Origin: Apostichopus japonicus
Lineage: Eukaryota > Echinodermata > Holothuroidea > Aspidochirotida > Stichopodidae
Reading direction: 5' to 3'
Length of the DNA: 64,000 nucleotides
Assembly (NCBI RefSeq): GCF_037975245.1
Contig: NC_092566.1
Coordinates: forward strand, 868,001-932,000
Of this stretch, positions 27,505 to 39,079 are shown one piece after another. Positions within the stretch are counted from its first letter, which is position 1. Every line of letters begins with the position of its first letter. The notes beneath the pieces were generated by a model. The model was not told where the DNA came from. It searched no databases and was given only the letters and a program-made list of their open reading frames with translations. A program made the translations under genes and the position numbers.

Positions 27505-29700
27505 TCACACATAAAACTTAATCAACTCATTTGATTAGAAATTAAATCATTTCTTAAGATATTGGCCGAAGAAAAAAATTAAGAAGCCTTTCATGGAAAT
27601 AATTCGAGCGTTCATGATCTCTGGACGATGGCATGAATGGCGTTCGATAAGTCAAGCGATGGTAACATCTCTGGTTCAAGAGAATTAAGAAGTACAATGC
27701 TACCAGAACATCCTTGAACAACGTACGCAGGACACAAACCTAAGCTCCAGTCGTCAACGCGATTCTTTCACAAAAAGCATAAAAAGTCAAGTATGGTCAA
27801 GAAATTTGTTGCTTTTAACAGTTTTATTACAGGTTTATGGCACCTTTATTCTTGTCAATATTAAATACTGAATAGGTCTTTATAAATTTATTAGTTTTGG
27901 TACGTTGATTGAATAAGCAATATAAAGTAATAACAATAATAATAATAATAAACTTATCACGCGAGAATTTGAAAACGTTTGTCCTCAGATTATCAACCAA
28001 ATTAATTTGAAGAAAACTTTTTAGGGTCGTTCCGTAACTAATATCACAAAATTTATATCCGTTCCTAGTAAAGGTGCACTCAAGTACCGTAATAACTAAG
28101 TACTACAATATACTTTTTTATATTTTTTTTACGAAGTATCGGTCCCTCATGAATATGCACATAGCTATTATATTTTCCGCCGATTCTTGTATGCAAATGA
28201 GACTAACATTACAGCCTGTTAAGTATTTCTGCTTATTTACCAAACACATAATATCGTTGTTTGTGACGTCATAATATACTTAAAACGCCCAATGTCAGAC
28301 AAGAATATGAATGAAACCCAACATGGTTATTCATAAAATGAAACTTTATAAATATGAAAAAAATCAATTCAATGGTGACATGGTTTTCTCTTGATCCATC
28401 TCTGGATATAGGTATGGACTTAAAATAATTGAAAAACAACTAATTTAGAATCTATCAATCAAATGGATTGAATTTTCAATCTTCGATATGGATCAATATT
28501 CATGATTTATTTCAACTCTGATGTTAAAAATTTGAAGAAAAATACAAAAACGAAAAACCAAGATGCCATAGTAATAACGTTGATTTATTTATCGGTAGTA
28601 AGTATTAACGTTAGTTCATGTGACATTTTTCTTTTCATTTATAGTGTCAAAATATATTTATAGAATATTGAATATCGGAAGAAAAGTAAATGAAATCTTA
28701 GTCCTTTTACCCTGATATTTATACGATATAAATTGCTATATATTCCTACCTATTATAAACTAAACTGTATAACGCAAGACGATTAAACATACCATAAAAA
28801 TAAACCACAAAACAACAACAATATTAAACCCAAGTACTCCATCATCAACAACATTCATAATGTGCTAATGTGAACATGAATTCGTTTCCGTTGAATATAC
28901 GCCCTGGGAAATGAAGGTTAATACATGTAAAGGTCAACATTAATATTTAACATAAACACGTGTTACTATATGCATTTAATGTACTAACCTTTGTTCTCAT
29001 CATATACAAATACATTTACGGAGATTTTACAGCTTTGTCCAGGTTTAGCCAAAACAAATACGTTTTCCTTAGAACGGAATCAATAATTGAGACTGCTATG
29101 GATTACATATATATATATACATTGTTGTACTGAATAAACCCATCTCTTACTGAATTATTTTATGCTCTGCGCTAATTCAGGCTTCAATTGTCACCCGATA
29201 CCCTTTATTTTCTAAGCCTCTTTTCCATTTTTTCCTCTTTCGACAAAATCCTTTCACAAACATCTAGACAGCTCCGTTACATATTTTACAAAATAGTTTG
29301 GGGCAAAAATTCCGCTTGATTGGTTAATAGATGTAATGAAATTTTCTTTACCAAAACATCTCTTGAACTGTTCATATCAAAGCTGCTTTAATGCGTGTTT
29401 AACGTGTTACGGTATAATTACTTTGTGTTAAGGCTGAATTTTCACCTCTCGAATTTTACCTTTTGCTTTGTCTACTACAGCCTCTATTATACCGGATCAA
29501 TTCAAAATTAATAAACTTATTTTTAGTTTATGCAGATATGAGAAAATATTTGTTCAGTTCAAAGGATTTGACAGAAGGTAAGGTAACGTTGCATAATTGA
29601 TATATCCAGGTCAATGTTTTCCTTAGAATGTTTCTGCACACGTTTCTTTTGTCCCTAGAGAAAGTTATATGTTGTGTATACACATCTATGCGATATGACC
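27505..29700. other. Intergenic DNA, nothing recognised
   Basis: AT-rich unique sequence; a short AATAATAATAATAAT tract near 27935-27952 and a TGACGTCA at 28263-28270. No supported gene. Confidence 0.5.
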
Positions 29701-29709
29701 ATCTCAGTT

Positions 29710-29714
<5 letters not shown>

Positions 29715-29745
<31 letters not shown>

Positions 29746-29748
29746 GCC

Positions 29749-29779
<31 letters not shown>

Positions 29780-29871
29780 GCCTATATATATATATAAATA
29801 GGCCTATATATATATATATATATAAATATATAAATATATATATATATCTCTATATATATATATATATATAT
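29715..29871. repeat. (TA)n microsatellite with embedded AAATAGGCCTATAT palindromes
   Basis: Long TATATA tracts are interrupted three times by AAATAGGCCTATATA, itself centred on the palindrome AGGCCT. The whole block is highly self-complementary. Confidence 0.85.
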
Positions 29872-30402
29872 TATTACCAATAATTACCAAATGTATTCAA
29901 AAGAGTTTGTACACTAAATTATGTACAGACACAAGACGCAGGTGGGTATACAAAACTATAAAAAAAAATATTGAAGGGGAGGGGTGGGAATGGTTATATT
30001 TGAAGGGCACCAGTATTTGGCCCCAAAGCTTAACATGCATATGAACATTGCTAAAAGGTTTTCTCGGGTACTTTCTAACCCTCCATATTACTCTCAGATA
30101 AAGGGGAAGGGGAGATATAGGGAAAGGGGAGGGGTTAATTTATAATATGGAATATCTCATAGATGAAATATACTTTTCAAGGTAGAAAAAGGAAACATTT
30201 TGCTGCTTCTTAAACATTAATTACTTTTCCAGCATATATGAGAATGAAACTGATGATAGCCTTATAAGTATTAATTATTAAATGTCTTTGTTGTCCGAAA
30301 AAACATGAAACCTGAACACATTTGTTGCATCTTTTCCAAAAATAAAAATAAATAAAAACATATCGTACTTCTTGTCAGTTTTCATTCCGGAATTGAGAAC
30401 TG

Positions 30403-31517
30403 ATTCAAAGCAGTGGCGGCGGAACCGGGGGGGGGGGGCTTGGGGGGGCTCAGCCCCCCAATGAAAAAGTTGAGGGGGCAAATGCATGATAAGCCCCCCC
30501 AATATTTACCAAGGCTCCGAAACGTGCATCTGCCCATTTTTCAATGCATACTTGTCGATCTGTCCGATGCACACGTATACTATATAGGTGTAATAATTTT
30601 AGTAATTGCTGGGGGACCCTGGTCCCTCGGCCCGTCCCCTGGCTATAGACCACATTGTCACCCCAACCGCGTCTTCACGCCCCGTGAAAAGTGGAAGCAG
30701 TGAGTGTGAGTACCGGTAAGCGTAACACAACTTCGTCTTAGGCCAATGACTTGCCTCATTTCAGCCAGTTCTCCAACATCCCCTTACTTAGTGGCGGAGC
30801 GTCCATATATACAATCAGGGGCGGATCCCCCCCCCCCCCTCCTGACGGACTCAAATGGACTGCTGGCGCCCTTTTCAGCTTTTCACTACTTTTAACTTAT
30901 TCGCGATTATTGACTATTTTATTGCGCTCTCATATACCTATTGACATTTGTCATATTCTGTTGGTGTAATTTTCCGACAAAATGGCGACGACACCTATTT
31001 ATTCTCCGTTTATCTGCAAATTAGCAAGGCCCGGAAAGGGTCATTTCCTGCAATCTAGGGAGTAACTTTACTCAAAAATTTTCTGTACGCTCCGCGCCAA
31101 CCTGTGGTGGCGCTCCGCTTAGATAGTGTCGAAAGCTACCTACAGACGATTCTTGCCCCCCTGACCAATACCCCTAGCTCCGCCACTGCCCTTACTACAC
31201 TCAAAAACGTCTTTGCGAGTACACTACGAGTAATAGCTACTCTCTCAAAACACCATCGAATATACAAATTACAATGTTTTTACAGACTTTTACGTGCAAT
31301 CTGAGAAATTGCAGGCTTGAGACCCATATTTTAGGGCTAGGTATTCGCAGCATAATACACTCGGGAAGTGCCGTTTCCGGCCATCTGGGGGTTTGAAAAA
31401 ACCCAAAATGTTCTTGTACGCTCCGCGCCAACCGATGGTGGCGCTCCGCTTAGATAGTCTCCACACATTAGCCCCCCCCCCCAATAATTTTTCCGTTCCG
31501 CCGCGCCTGATTCAAAG
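30403..31517. mobile_element. Non-autonomous hAT-like transposon (outer element, with 8-bp target duplication)
   Basis: The element proper is 30411-31509 (1099 bp). Its ends are imperfect terminal inverted repeats: CAGTGGCGGCGGAAC on the left and CAGGCGCGGCGGAAC read from the right (13 of 15 match). ATTCAAAG flanks it directly on both sides (30403-30410 and 31510-31517), a perfect 8-bp target site duplication. CAGNG ends with 8-bp duplications are characteristic of the hAT superfamily. No transposase is encoded. A second related element is nested at 30789-31188. Confidence 0.85.
30781..31196. mobile_element. Nested hAT-like MITE (inner element, 400 bp, with 8-bp target duplication)
   Basis: The element is 30789-31188. 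Termini are TAGTGGCGGAGC (left) and CAGTGGCGGAGC (read from the right), matching at 11 of 12 positions. CCCTTACT flanks both ends (30781-30788 and 31189-31196). It shares a 44-base segment with the outer element (31084-31127 against 31415-31458, 42 of 44 identical), so the two are related families and the inner one inserted later. Confidence 0.85.
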
Positions 31518-33216
31518 TGTCATAGTTTTCACCCTCCCTTTCCACCCCAACCTCAATCCCAACCCCCACCCATCCCCCTCCCTATCTCTTCTGCACACAT
31601 TCGACATGTGATATGCACACATGCCAGCCTTTGTCTGGTTTCTTTAGGAAATGATTCTTGGAAACAAAATCATTTAACAAAGAAATTACGTACATAAATT
31701 CAAAGATCATTCACCCCTGCAGAGAGACGAGTCTGTTTGTATTTCGTGATGCAACAGTGTTACCCTGTTGTCACCTCGTGCCTCTGATTGTCCAGGCTGT
31801 CACTGGTAAAGCCATACCCTCTGGTTATCTCTAGCGATGTCCAGCGACTGACCAGACAATAACACGAACGTCCAAGATTGGCTTCTGTTTACTAAGCCTT
31901 GGAGACAGAGCAATCCACAGTAGAATATCAACAGTAGCCTTCGGTGTGTTATTTGCCCTGTAATCGGCAGTCCTATCAATTTTAATTCAGCCCTATTATC
32001 GAACAAAAATATATATGGAAAAAGTCAACTTTGAGGTAATTAAGACAAATATTACTCAACAGGGAGAACGTAGGTCTGTGTTTGGTGACAGGACAGTAGC
32101 CTAACATGCACCCGTATGGACATTTAATATAGAAGTAGGCATTTATCTGTAGGGTGTCCATTTGACTAACATGTCACTCTTATAGGATTTTGTTAAGTGT
32201 TGAAGTAAATAGAAGCGTAGTGTAAATATGCGTAAATATGACTGGTTGATGACCGTGGGCGGATATAAGTTAATAAAGCAACAGTTATAGGCCGCTGACA
32301 CAGTGACCCCCTCCAAAATTCAAATTTGGGCAAAACAATTCGGAAAAATTTAAGAAACCATCCTGTCAACGACCTGCATATATATGATTATTAATTATGC
32401 AATCAGTTCAGAGATGGTTACTATAGGCAAGACCATTTCAAGCCATAAAATAAACTGGCTTTTGTTTGTTACGCAACGCTTTTGCGATATTTAAATTAAG
32501 ATGCGTATTTAAATTAAGTTGGGTACAACATGTGCTTCACTTTGCTAGATTCGTGTGGCTACAGATAAAATACACTGTATTCACGAGTCACGACTCAGTC
32601 ACTGAATTTCAAGATGAACTGACTAGAAAAAGTTCGTAAACTTTTCCTTCATAGAAATAACATAGTAACTACATGACAATGACAAATCCCTGACAATTGT
32701 AACCAAACTCGACCTAAGAATGACTCGTTCACAATTCTGGATATACAGTATCAATTGGGAGTCCGTTAGTATTAATAACATAAACAAATCTACAATGACC
32801 AGGGGAACAGAGCCCCCTCCTCCCCAGAATAAAATTTGGGGGTTTCAACCTCTCCCTCTACTAGCAGGCAGTCCTAGTGCACAATACATAACTATATGAT
32901 ATACATCTGCAGTTCAACCTAAACAGTTGAAAATTCTTCAACATTGTGTCATAGGTTTGTAAAATATAGCACCATTTTACATCTAACTACCCTCCATTCT
33001 ACCAAAATTCCTTACAGGTGAGAAAGTACACCCTTCCCCTTAACGACTTAACACCTTCACCTACAACTTAGTCCCCCTCCCCCACCCCCGTACTAAAATA
33101 AAAGGTTGTTGCCCCCTCTGGTAATGACTAAGGTCTATGAACCTATGAAAGACTCTATGCACCATCTAAGGATCGGGGCGGAAGTTGTCATTGTTATAAA
33201 CCAGATCATAACGGTA

Positions 33217-33385
33217 CGACAATAACAGCATGAGTACGAATAAACAAATAGAATTCCCCCTTCTAATGAGTACCAAAACGAGTACAATTCTCTGAGTACA
33301 AGGTTCGAGTCTTACACTAGTATCTAAACTAGATTTCGAAATGCCGTTAGTACGTGTACGTGTACACATCCAGGAGTGTGTACTA
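33217..33385 (+). repeat. Dispersed GAGTAC-type repeat, copy A (unexpanded)
   Basis: Shares an ordered set of blocks with 41195-41600: AATAACANCA, ATGAGTACGAA, ATTCCC(C/T)TT, ACGAGTAC, GTATCTAAACTA, AGATTTC and AGTACACATCCA-like. Copy A has only scattered GAGTAC motifs where copy B holds a large 8-bp minisatellite. Confidence 0.6.
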
Positions 33386-33801
33386 ACAGGGACTCACTGC
33401 AAGTCTGTGTTGTAAACCATTGGGGCTCACTGCCAGCGAACGGCACCATTCTGGTGAGAAGCAACAGTATCTTGAGAAATAAGTGGAACGAAAGGATAAT
33501 TGTAGGATACATATTATGCTTATACAAGCATATAAAAACAATACATGATCATTTGGTCACTCAGGACGAAACCTGGACCCGAAAACCAAATAAAACAGTG
33601 CCATTTCTATACTGACCGCAAGCTCAACCATCTGACCCCCCCCCCCCCCCACTGTCCGATCGGTTCGCATCAGGACTGTGGGGTCAATTGATTATAAAGA
33701 AGTTTCGTTTCGCGCTGTAGCACGATGATAAATATTATCCAATTACCGGATTACGAATTAGCTGGGGACACCAACTAAAAAACACGTTCACTTGATACAG
33801 T

Positions 33802-33842
33802 CACGTGACTGCAACGAGGCTAGGTTATTGCTGTATCACGTG
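33802..33842. promoter_or_regulatory. Two CACGTG E-boxes 35 bp apart
   Basis: GTCACGTGAC (CACGTG at 33802-33807) and ATCACGTGAT (33837-33842) are both fully palindromic. The first matches the CLEAR/TFEB-USF type consensus. No adjacent gene start is identified, so the role is uncertain. Confidence 0.25.
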
Positions 33843-34772
33843 ATAAACAACACGAATACTACAGATATATTCTCGGTTTTAATGGGCGTGCTAGAGCCAG
33901 ATTTTGTTATTGGTACTTTTATGACAATTCACCTAACATCGAGCCTGTAAAAGGACAATGGAGCAATGGAACTTATATATTGCGGACAGTGCCCCCATTA
34001 TTGTAAAAAATCTTAAAAGTACCATTTTTCTTCGTTTTTTGTTGTTGCTGTTAATGAAAGCACCCTTTTCCATTTTGTAATAATGCAAAGTATTTCTCGT
34101 TAGTGAAGAAGTGTATTTCTTGACTTGGTTATCTGCAAGTATTCTTTTATTGATTAAAAACAAACAATCATTAAAATGATTGAAAGAGTGGGGTATTGAA
34201 ATGCACAGGAAATTCATTTTCTCTGGACGTGTTGAGGTAATTCTGTGGTTTTGGCCCTCGCGGCCCGTAAGTTGCGAGATCATGTTCCATTCAGATTCAA
34301 TCGTCTCTGACACGGCACAGTATTGATATGCGCCCCTTACACCCCTCTCATGCCCCCATACCAAGACTGTCTTTAGCACACTTAGATTATTTTTCCTTAG
34401 ATAATATACACTACATATGATCTTAACCACAAGGCCAAGAAGCTACTACTTTTGAGAGCAGACAAAACACCGAGTTACTTCGTTTGTATTCAGACCTATA
34501 TATAGACTAATTTTATTCTTGTCTACTTCTGCTAGAAACTTCCAACTTCAAAGACAGATTGTTGCGATGTCTTTCAAGTAATTTGTTAAGTCACTAACCT
34601 TGGTGAAAATATTTCGGTTTCGTTTTGAAAATCAATCATAGTCCTACATAAATATAGAACACTTCGAATTTTACGTAACTATTAACCTGCTTGCTAAATC
34701 ACTGCTATGTTAACAACATACTTTCAATTAAATCTAGCGAAATTTTGACATCGATATTTAACACCCATTATG

Positions 34773-35002
34773 ATTGGGTGTAATCTTTCAGTGGGTGGAG
34801 CGTAAATTGATTGATGTACGTTACCTAGTAACGAACAGACCAGCCTTCGCTTATTGGTCAAAAGCAGTTCGTATAAGTCAATGAGATAGGAGATTAAAAT
34901 GGTGGACGTTGCTGTGTTGGGCTTATCAGCACTTTCTATTGGATCAAAGGGGATATCTGTCCGAAAGGTTATTGTTTTCAACTTTAAGGTCTGATATATA
35001 AA
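34773..35002 (+). promoter_or_regulatory. Predicted core promoter of the neurogenin gene (three CCAAT boxes in reverse plus TATA)
   Basis: A TATATAAA box lies at 34995-35002. Upstream of it are three ATTGG motifs (CCAAT on the other strand) at 34773-34777, 34853-34857 and 34938-34942. This is a classic layout for a TATA/CCAAT promoter that would start transcription near 35025-35035. About 225 bases downstream a consensus donor (AAG|GTAAGA at 35251/35252) ends a leader with no ATG, and the next coding exon in the same direction is neurogenin. The motifs are seen directly; the assignment to neurogenin is inference. Confidence 0.5.
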
Positions 35003-35026
35003 GGGGGTGCCAGGAATCAGGATTTG

Positions 35027-35251
35027 ATAGTACTCAGGGAACAAATTAAGTTTAAATTTTCGTCTTTGGAAGTAAAAGGAACGCAGAGATAACGATCTTT
35101 TATCAAACCTCTGAGTAACTTAGTTCCTGATTTTGTGTATTCTAAGAAAGGAAAGATTACAAGAACCATTGACTACAAGATTCCTTATCATTTCCTTGGA
35201 TTTTATCCGGCACCAAAACCAGATTCAAGGTTTTCATTATCGATAAAGAAG
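35027..35251 (+). other. Predicted non-coding first exon (5'UTR) of neurogenin
   Basis: This stretch begins about 25-30 bases after the TATA box and ends at a strong donor (AAG|GTAAGA). It contains no ATG in any frame, which is unusual for AT-rich DNA of this length and is expected of a leader. The open frame that crosses it opens only at a GTG and has an in-frame TAA upstream, so it does not extend the protein. Splicing to the acceptor just before 37761 would give a spliced leader. Vertebrate NEUROG2 and NEUROG3 also have an intron in the 5'UTR. The exact start is not determined. Confidence 0.45.
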
Positions 35252-37760
35252 GTAAGAACAATTATTTATTTTTCTTGTACCATTAGGCTGTTTTATTGTA
35301 TTGTGTTTGTTTTTCTCTCTTTGCATTAACTGGTAAAGTTTTCAAAGTTAAACTTTTCTGGATTCATGTACCGTTCTCGATTTGTAAGTTTATTTTATTA
35401 TCAAGATAAAATATACAAGGGAATTTATTTGCTTGTGTATCATATACCAACACTCTAAAATTGGATGTAACAAATACCTCCTCTAATATAAATATATATA
35501 TATAGTTACAATAACGACACGTGAGTTTTACCAACAGTTCTGAAGTGTTGTTATTCTTATTTAATCACACTCTTTATAAAAAACTGTAGATATTGCCGCC
35601 AAAATCAGTTTATTCTAAATGTAGTCCGCCGGAATTTACATATCTTTACATGCATGGTATATATAGGCAGTAGTTAACAGGTAGTGTTTACCAGCGCGCC
35701 TTTATGCGTACGCGAAGAGGCAACAGATGTAGCGATTCCCACACTGGCTTGCCAAACAAACGGGCACTCGGTGTGCTGCGTACGGGAGGACCGTTTGTAA
35801 AATAGTGTTAAGAGATAGCGAAGATTCCACAAGTTCTTGTCAGGTTGACTGGTTATCGCTTTCCAATAGACGACGTGTGTGCTGAGGGTTTCATGTCTAA
35901 CGTCATAAACACTTCTTCTTTGTTTAATTCGAGGACTGCTGTTGCTAAGGTATTTAAACTAGTTTCTATACAGTTTAAGGCAAGTATTAACTGTGCTTGC
36001 ATAAGTTCAAGTACAAACGCTGTGGGAAATTACATATATAGGATACAGTTACAGGTATTGTAAGTATCGGTTGAGAAAAGTGAACATTTTACAAGATGTC
36101 TTGGAGGTTAATTACAACTGTACTTAGTTTGTAGTTTCATGAAGGTTTAGACAAAGTAAGAAAGGTGCTAAAAATAATTGTTAAGGGATAAACTAGAGTT
36201 ATGAATTAAAACGCTAAATTACACGGAAAATAATTATCTCGGAAATCAAGTTAATTTCAATCAGTATCAGTTTGTGCAATGTTTCGAAGTAAAAAAGGTT
36301 AAAACCACACTCATGTGTCGACAGCATTATCTTGAGAATCTTGGTACGCGTCGGTGGATAATGAGTTGCTTGGTGTGGGGAGGGGTAGAGCTAGGGGTAA
36401 GAAGGGTGGATAACGTAAATGAAATCAATGGCTTACACTCTTTATTACTCGGAGTCAAATTTGTAAGGAAAACTAGGCTCCCACCGTGTAATTCTAGCGT
36501 GCGCGTGTACACCACGAATCGGTGTCCTTCGCCGATTTTTACCTTCCTTCTAAATAAGAAACGAAGGTTATATCATTTTGGAAACATTTAGTGATTTTTA
36601 TCTTCAATACCTGCGTATAATTGCTTAAATTGCAAGAAACTTGCAAAAGACTTCTGTAGTTTTTTGTAGTTGTCGCTTTATGGGGAAAAGTTGATAGGTA
36701 TTGGTTTTGGTTTGTTTTGGTATAGCTGTGGAATGCTTAATATCTGCATTAGTATGAAATGTTTACTACATCAATGTTACACTAATTAGCAGCTCAACGT
36801 ATATCCTGTATAGTGGCGGATTACTACAAACAACAGTAGGTGCTTACATTATTTACCATAAAAATATATATTCAACCACAAATACTTCGAACTGTTAAAC
36901 CACATGCTGATAATCAAAGAGTTACCACTTCATGCAAATATCGCTAGTTGATAAGGTTTACGAACAATGCAAGAATAGCTTACCAAACAACCCCGTCCGA
37001 CTGGACGCGATTTTCAAAGTGATGGCGCTCTTTAAAAGCAAGCTAGTACCACAAACACTGACCTTTGTGATTACGGTTTAGAGGCCGAGCATGAAAACGG
37101 AGTCATGCAAGCCTGCTTCCATACTAATTGCTGTATAAGGAGAGGCGTCTAATCAAACCTACATAACAAAAAGGATAGAGTGTAACTACTGATTTAGCAA
37201 CAATATATATGAATATATTGAAAGTTGTGTATTTAAAGAATATAAAAGGAAGGGATAACAGAAAGAAGTAACGCAGTCAATATCTTATTGTGTAACATTG
37301 GCTCAGGGACAATACTGTAAAGGCACTAACAGTTATTCTTGCTTACAAATTTATATACATGACATCTTGTGACGTCACGCCATTCGTCAGTATGTGATAT
37401 TTTCTCACTGGCTATGAGTGTATAAGCACATTAGGAGATATTTTCAATCATAGCACACTTAAATCGGTCGACATGTGCTAGTTAAATCAGTCACGTACAT
37501 GAAAGAAAACAATTTCGTTTAACACGCGTCTATGTTGCAGGTTTCATAAACTGAACACAATTACGTTATAAGTCTAACTGAATCAGGCAATGTCTCAAGT
37601 AGTTTCAGTTATTAGCTATCTGGGAGTTGCAAGGTTTGATCCAACACTCTCAGGGTCATTGTGGTTGCTTTGGCAATAGCTTCCTTATAAGCTTTACATG
37701 AAATTCAATCTAATCGCGTGACTAATATACCTTTTAATTTTCTTTTCGTTGTTTTAGCAG
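35252..37760 (+). other. Predicted 5'UTR intron of neurogenin
   Basis: The donor is GTAAGA at 35252. The acceptor is the pyrimidine-rich tract ending TTTTAG (37757) or TTTTAGCAG (37760), directly before the start ATG. The intron is about 2.5 kb with no supported gene inside. It contains a somewhat GC-richer patch at about 35690-35800 with a CAGATG E-box and a Su(H)-type site, and a TGACGTCA palindrome at 37370-37377. The intron boundaries are inferred from splice consensus only. Confidence 0.45.
35724..35743. promoter_or_regulatory. Paired E-box (CAGATG) and Su(H)/RBPJ-type site
   Basis: CAGATG, the E-box form preferred by neurogenin/NeuroD/atonal-class bHLH dimers, is at 35724-35729. Six bases further, 35736-35743 reads TGTGGGAA on the minus strand, which fits the high-affinity Su(H)/RBPJ consensus. 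Proneural genes are commonly controlled by bHLH autoregulation and Notch, so the pairing inside the predicted neurogenin intron is suggestive. Both motifs are short and could occur by chance. Confidence 0.3.
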
Positions 37761-38624
37761 ATGGAGCAAAACTCAGTAATAATGAGACAAGGAGACATCT
37801 CATCATGTATGCACTCATCAACCAATCTAAACAATAACAACAACAATAACAACAATAATAACAATTCAGAAAAGACAACAGTGCCTCCTTGTGCCCGAGT
37901 TGCTCCGAACAATCACGAAGATGTCCGACATACCACTTCAGATTTCTTGGACATAAGGAATGTTGTTCGCTCAGAAGTGAAAAGTAAACAAACTACAAGT
38001 AAACTAGAAGCAGATCACGATTCTTGTTGCGGAATGAAGAGAAAGAGGTACGCACGATCGCGATGTCGGAATCGCAGCCCGTCGTGCGTACAGCGATTGC
38101 GACGACATCGACGAATGAAGGCGAACGACAGAGAAAGGAACAGAATGCACAGCCTCAACGAAGCCCTCGACGGTCTTCGAGAAGTGCTACCGAAATTTCC
38201 CGATGAGACGAAGCTTACTAAAATAGAAACATTGAGATTTGCTCATAATTACATTTGGGCTTTGACAGAAATGTTGAAGATGGTGGACGATCAACAACAA
38301 ACCTGTACTCTTGCTTCAGAAGTGACGAGTCCGGTCGCAAATAACCCAGCATGCCTTGTGAATTCGTCACTTCCGCTTAGCGCTCACGGTCTTCACATAC
38401 CACCGACACCACCGACAACTGTTGCTGTTGTTACTCCTCCACACAGAGCATCGTGTCAGCAAATGGCAGCAACCTTCGCTACGCCACCATTTTGGAAATC
38501 GACAGAATTGGAAAATTTAACTTATTCCCATAGAAAGGCCTTTGGTTTCGACCAACGTCCGTTGTTAGCACAGCACTTTGCTGGATCAAGTTGCCTATAT
38601 TCCAGTAAATCCTCTTTCTATTAG
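37761..38624 (+). CDS. neurog: Neurogenin-family proneural bHLH transcription factor
   Basis: This is a single coding exon of 287 codons, ATG to TAG. The protein is a nuclear class-A (atonal-superfamily) bHLH factor expected to dimerise with E-proteins, bind CANNTG E-boxes and promote neural fate. The bHLH spans about residues 112-174: a basic region with the hallmark [10 protein letters not shown], helix 1 ([14 protein letters not shown]), a short loop (KFPDETKL) and helix 2 ([20 protein letters not shown]). The [23 protein letters not shown] block distinguishes neurogenins from NeuroD and atonal. The N-terminal arm carries a run of 12 Asn (residues 24-35, mixed AAC/AAT codons). A basic RRxR-like cluster lies just before the bHLH. 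The C-terminal tail is Pro/Thr-rich (about 210-230) and ends near an aromatic-rich segment. The start follows a pyrimidine-AG acceptor directly, so the upstream leader is probably non-coding. The length is similar to other neurogenins. Other bHLH families are unlikely. Confidence 0.94.
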   Translation: MEQNSVIMRQGDISSCMHSSTNLNNNNNNNNNNNNSEKTTVPPCARVAPNNHEDVRHTTSDFLDIRNVVRSEVKSKQTTSKLEADHDSCCGMKRKRYARSRCRNRSPSCVQRLRRHRRMKANDRERNRMHSLNEALDGLREVLPKFPDETKLTKIETLRFAHNYIWALTEMLKMVDDQQQTCTLASEVTSPVANNPACLVNSSLPLSAHGLHIPPTPPTTVAVVTPPHRASCQQMAATFATPPFWKSTELENLTYSHRKAFGFDQRPLLAQHFAGSSCLYSSKSSFY

Positions 38625-39075
38625 AAACTGTCATTGTTATTACAAGAAATTCTTATGAGGAAAGTGGTACAGAAATGGAAACCAAAATGTCATATTGAAC
38701 GTTAATAACCATTCTTCGTTTTTGTTTTTTTCATATGTCCTCTGGTCAAAACTGCTACGACATTGCAATGTTTGTTCTTGTGCAATGTGGTCGCAAAGAG
38801 AATGAAAGATTGGCGGACGTCCATCCCCATTGTGTTTGCACCAATGTAGTAACAGTATGTGTTTATATACCAAGTAGTGTCTTTCTAATTTGTAGTCTGC
38901 TGTATAATATCATAATAACCATGGTAACTGAACAATTGTACATAGCGGTCAGTGCTTGTCTCATGTATTGCGCATTGACCAATCAAAAGGCGGCACACAG
39001 GAGACTAATTTACATTTATACGATAATGTTCCTTCAAAGACTGAAATCAGTAATAAATTAGGCAATATTTGTCTA
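38625..39075 (+). other. Predicted neurogenin 3'UTR
   Basis: The first AATAAA after the stop codon lies at 39052-39057. It is followed by U/GU-rich sequence (TTTGTCT, TTGAATGTTT), as expected downstream of a cleavage site. This would give a 3'UTR of about 450 bases. The end is inferred; no transcript data are available. Confidence 0.5.
39052..39057 (+). terminator. AATAAA polyadenylation signal (neurogenin)
   Basis: This is the first canonical AATAAA downstream of the neurogenin stop codon, about 430 bases into the 3'UTR, with GU-rich sequence following. Confidence 0.5.
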
Positions 39076-39079
39076 TAAA

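Larger units (their letters stand above)
31518..34770. other. Intergenic DNA, no gene recognised
   Basis: C-rich stretches at 31525-31585 and 32810-33120, a copy of a GAGTAC-containing dispersed repeat (33217-33385), a loose copy of the CCTGGGCACG repeat (33553-33680), a 15-base C run (33636-33650) and two CACGTG E-boxes (33802, 33837). A 165-codon antisense frame (33933-34430) shows no domain, signal or splice context. Confidence 0.5.

Noticed and set aside
33933-34430. 165-codon minus-strand open frame
   Set aside because: No domain, signal peptide, splice context or compositional bias; it ends where neurogenin upstream sequence begins and looks like chance.
35135-35329. Open frame across the predicted neurogenin leader, in phase with the main coding exon
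   Set aside because: It opens at a GTG, has an in-frame TAA upstream and contains no ATG before the donor at 35252, so it cannot extend the protein by normal initiation.
38024-38206. Second open frame overlapping neurogenin
   Set aside because: It is a +1-type shadow frame inside the bHLH coding sequence, with no independent support.
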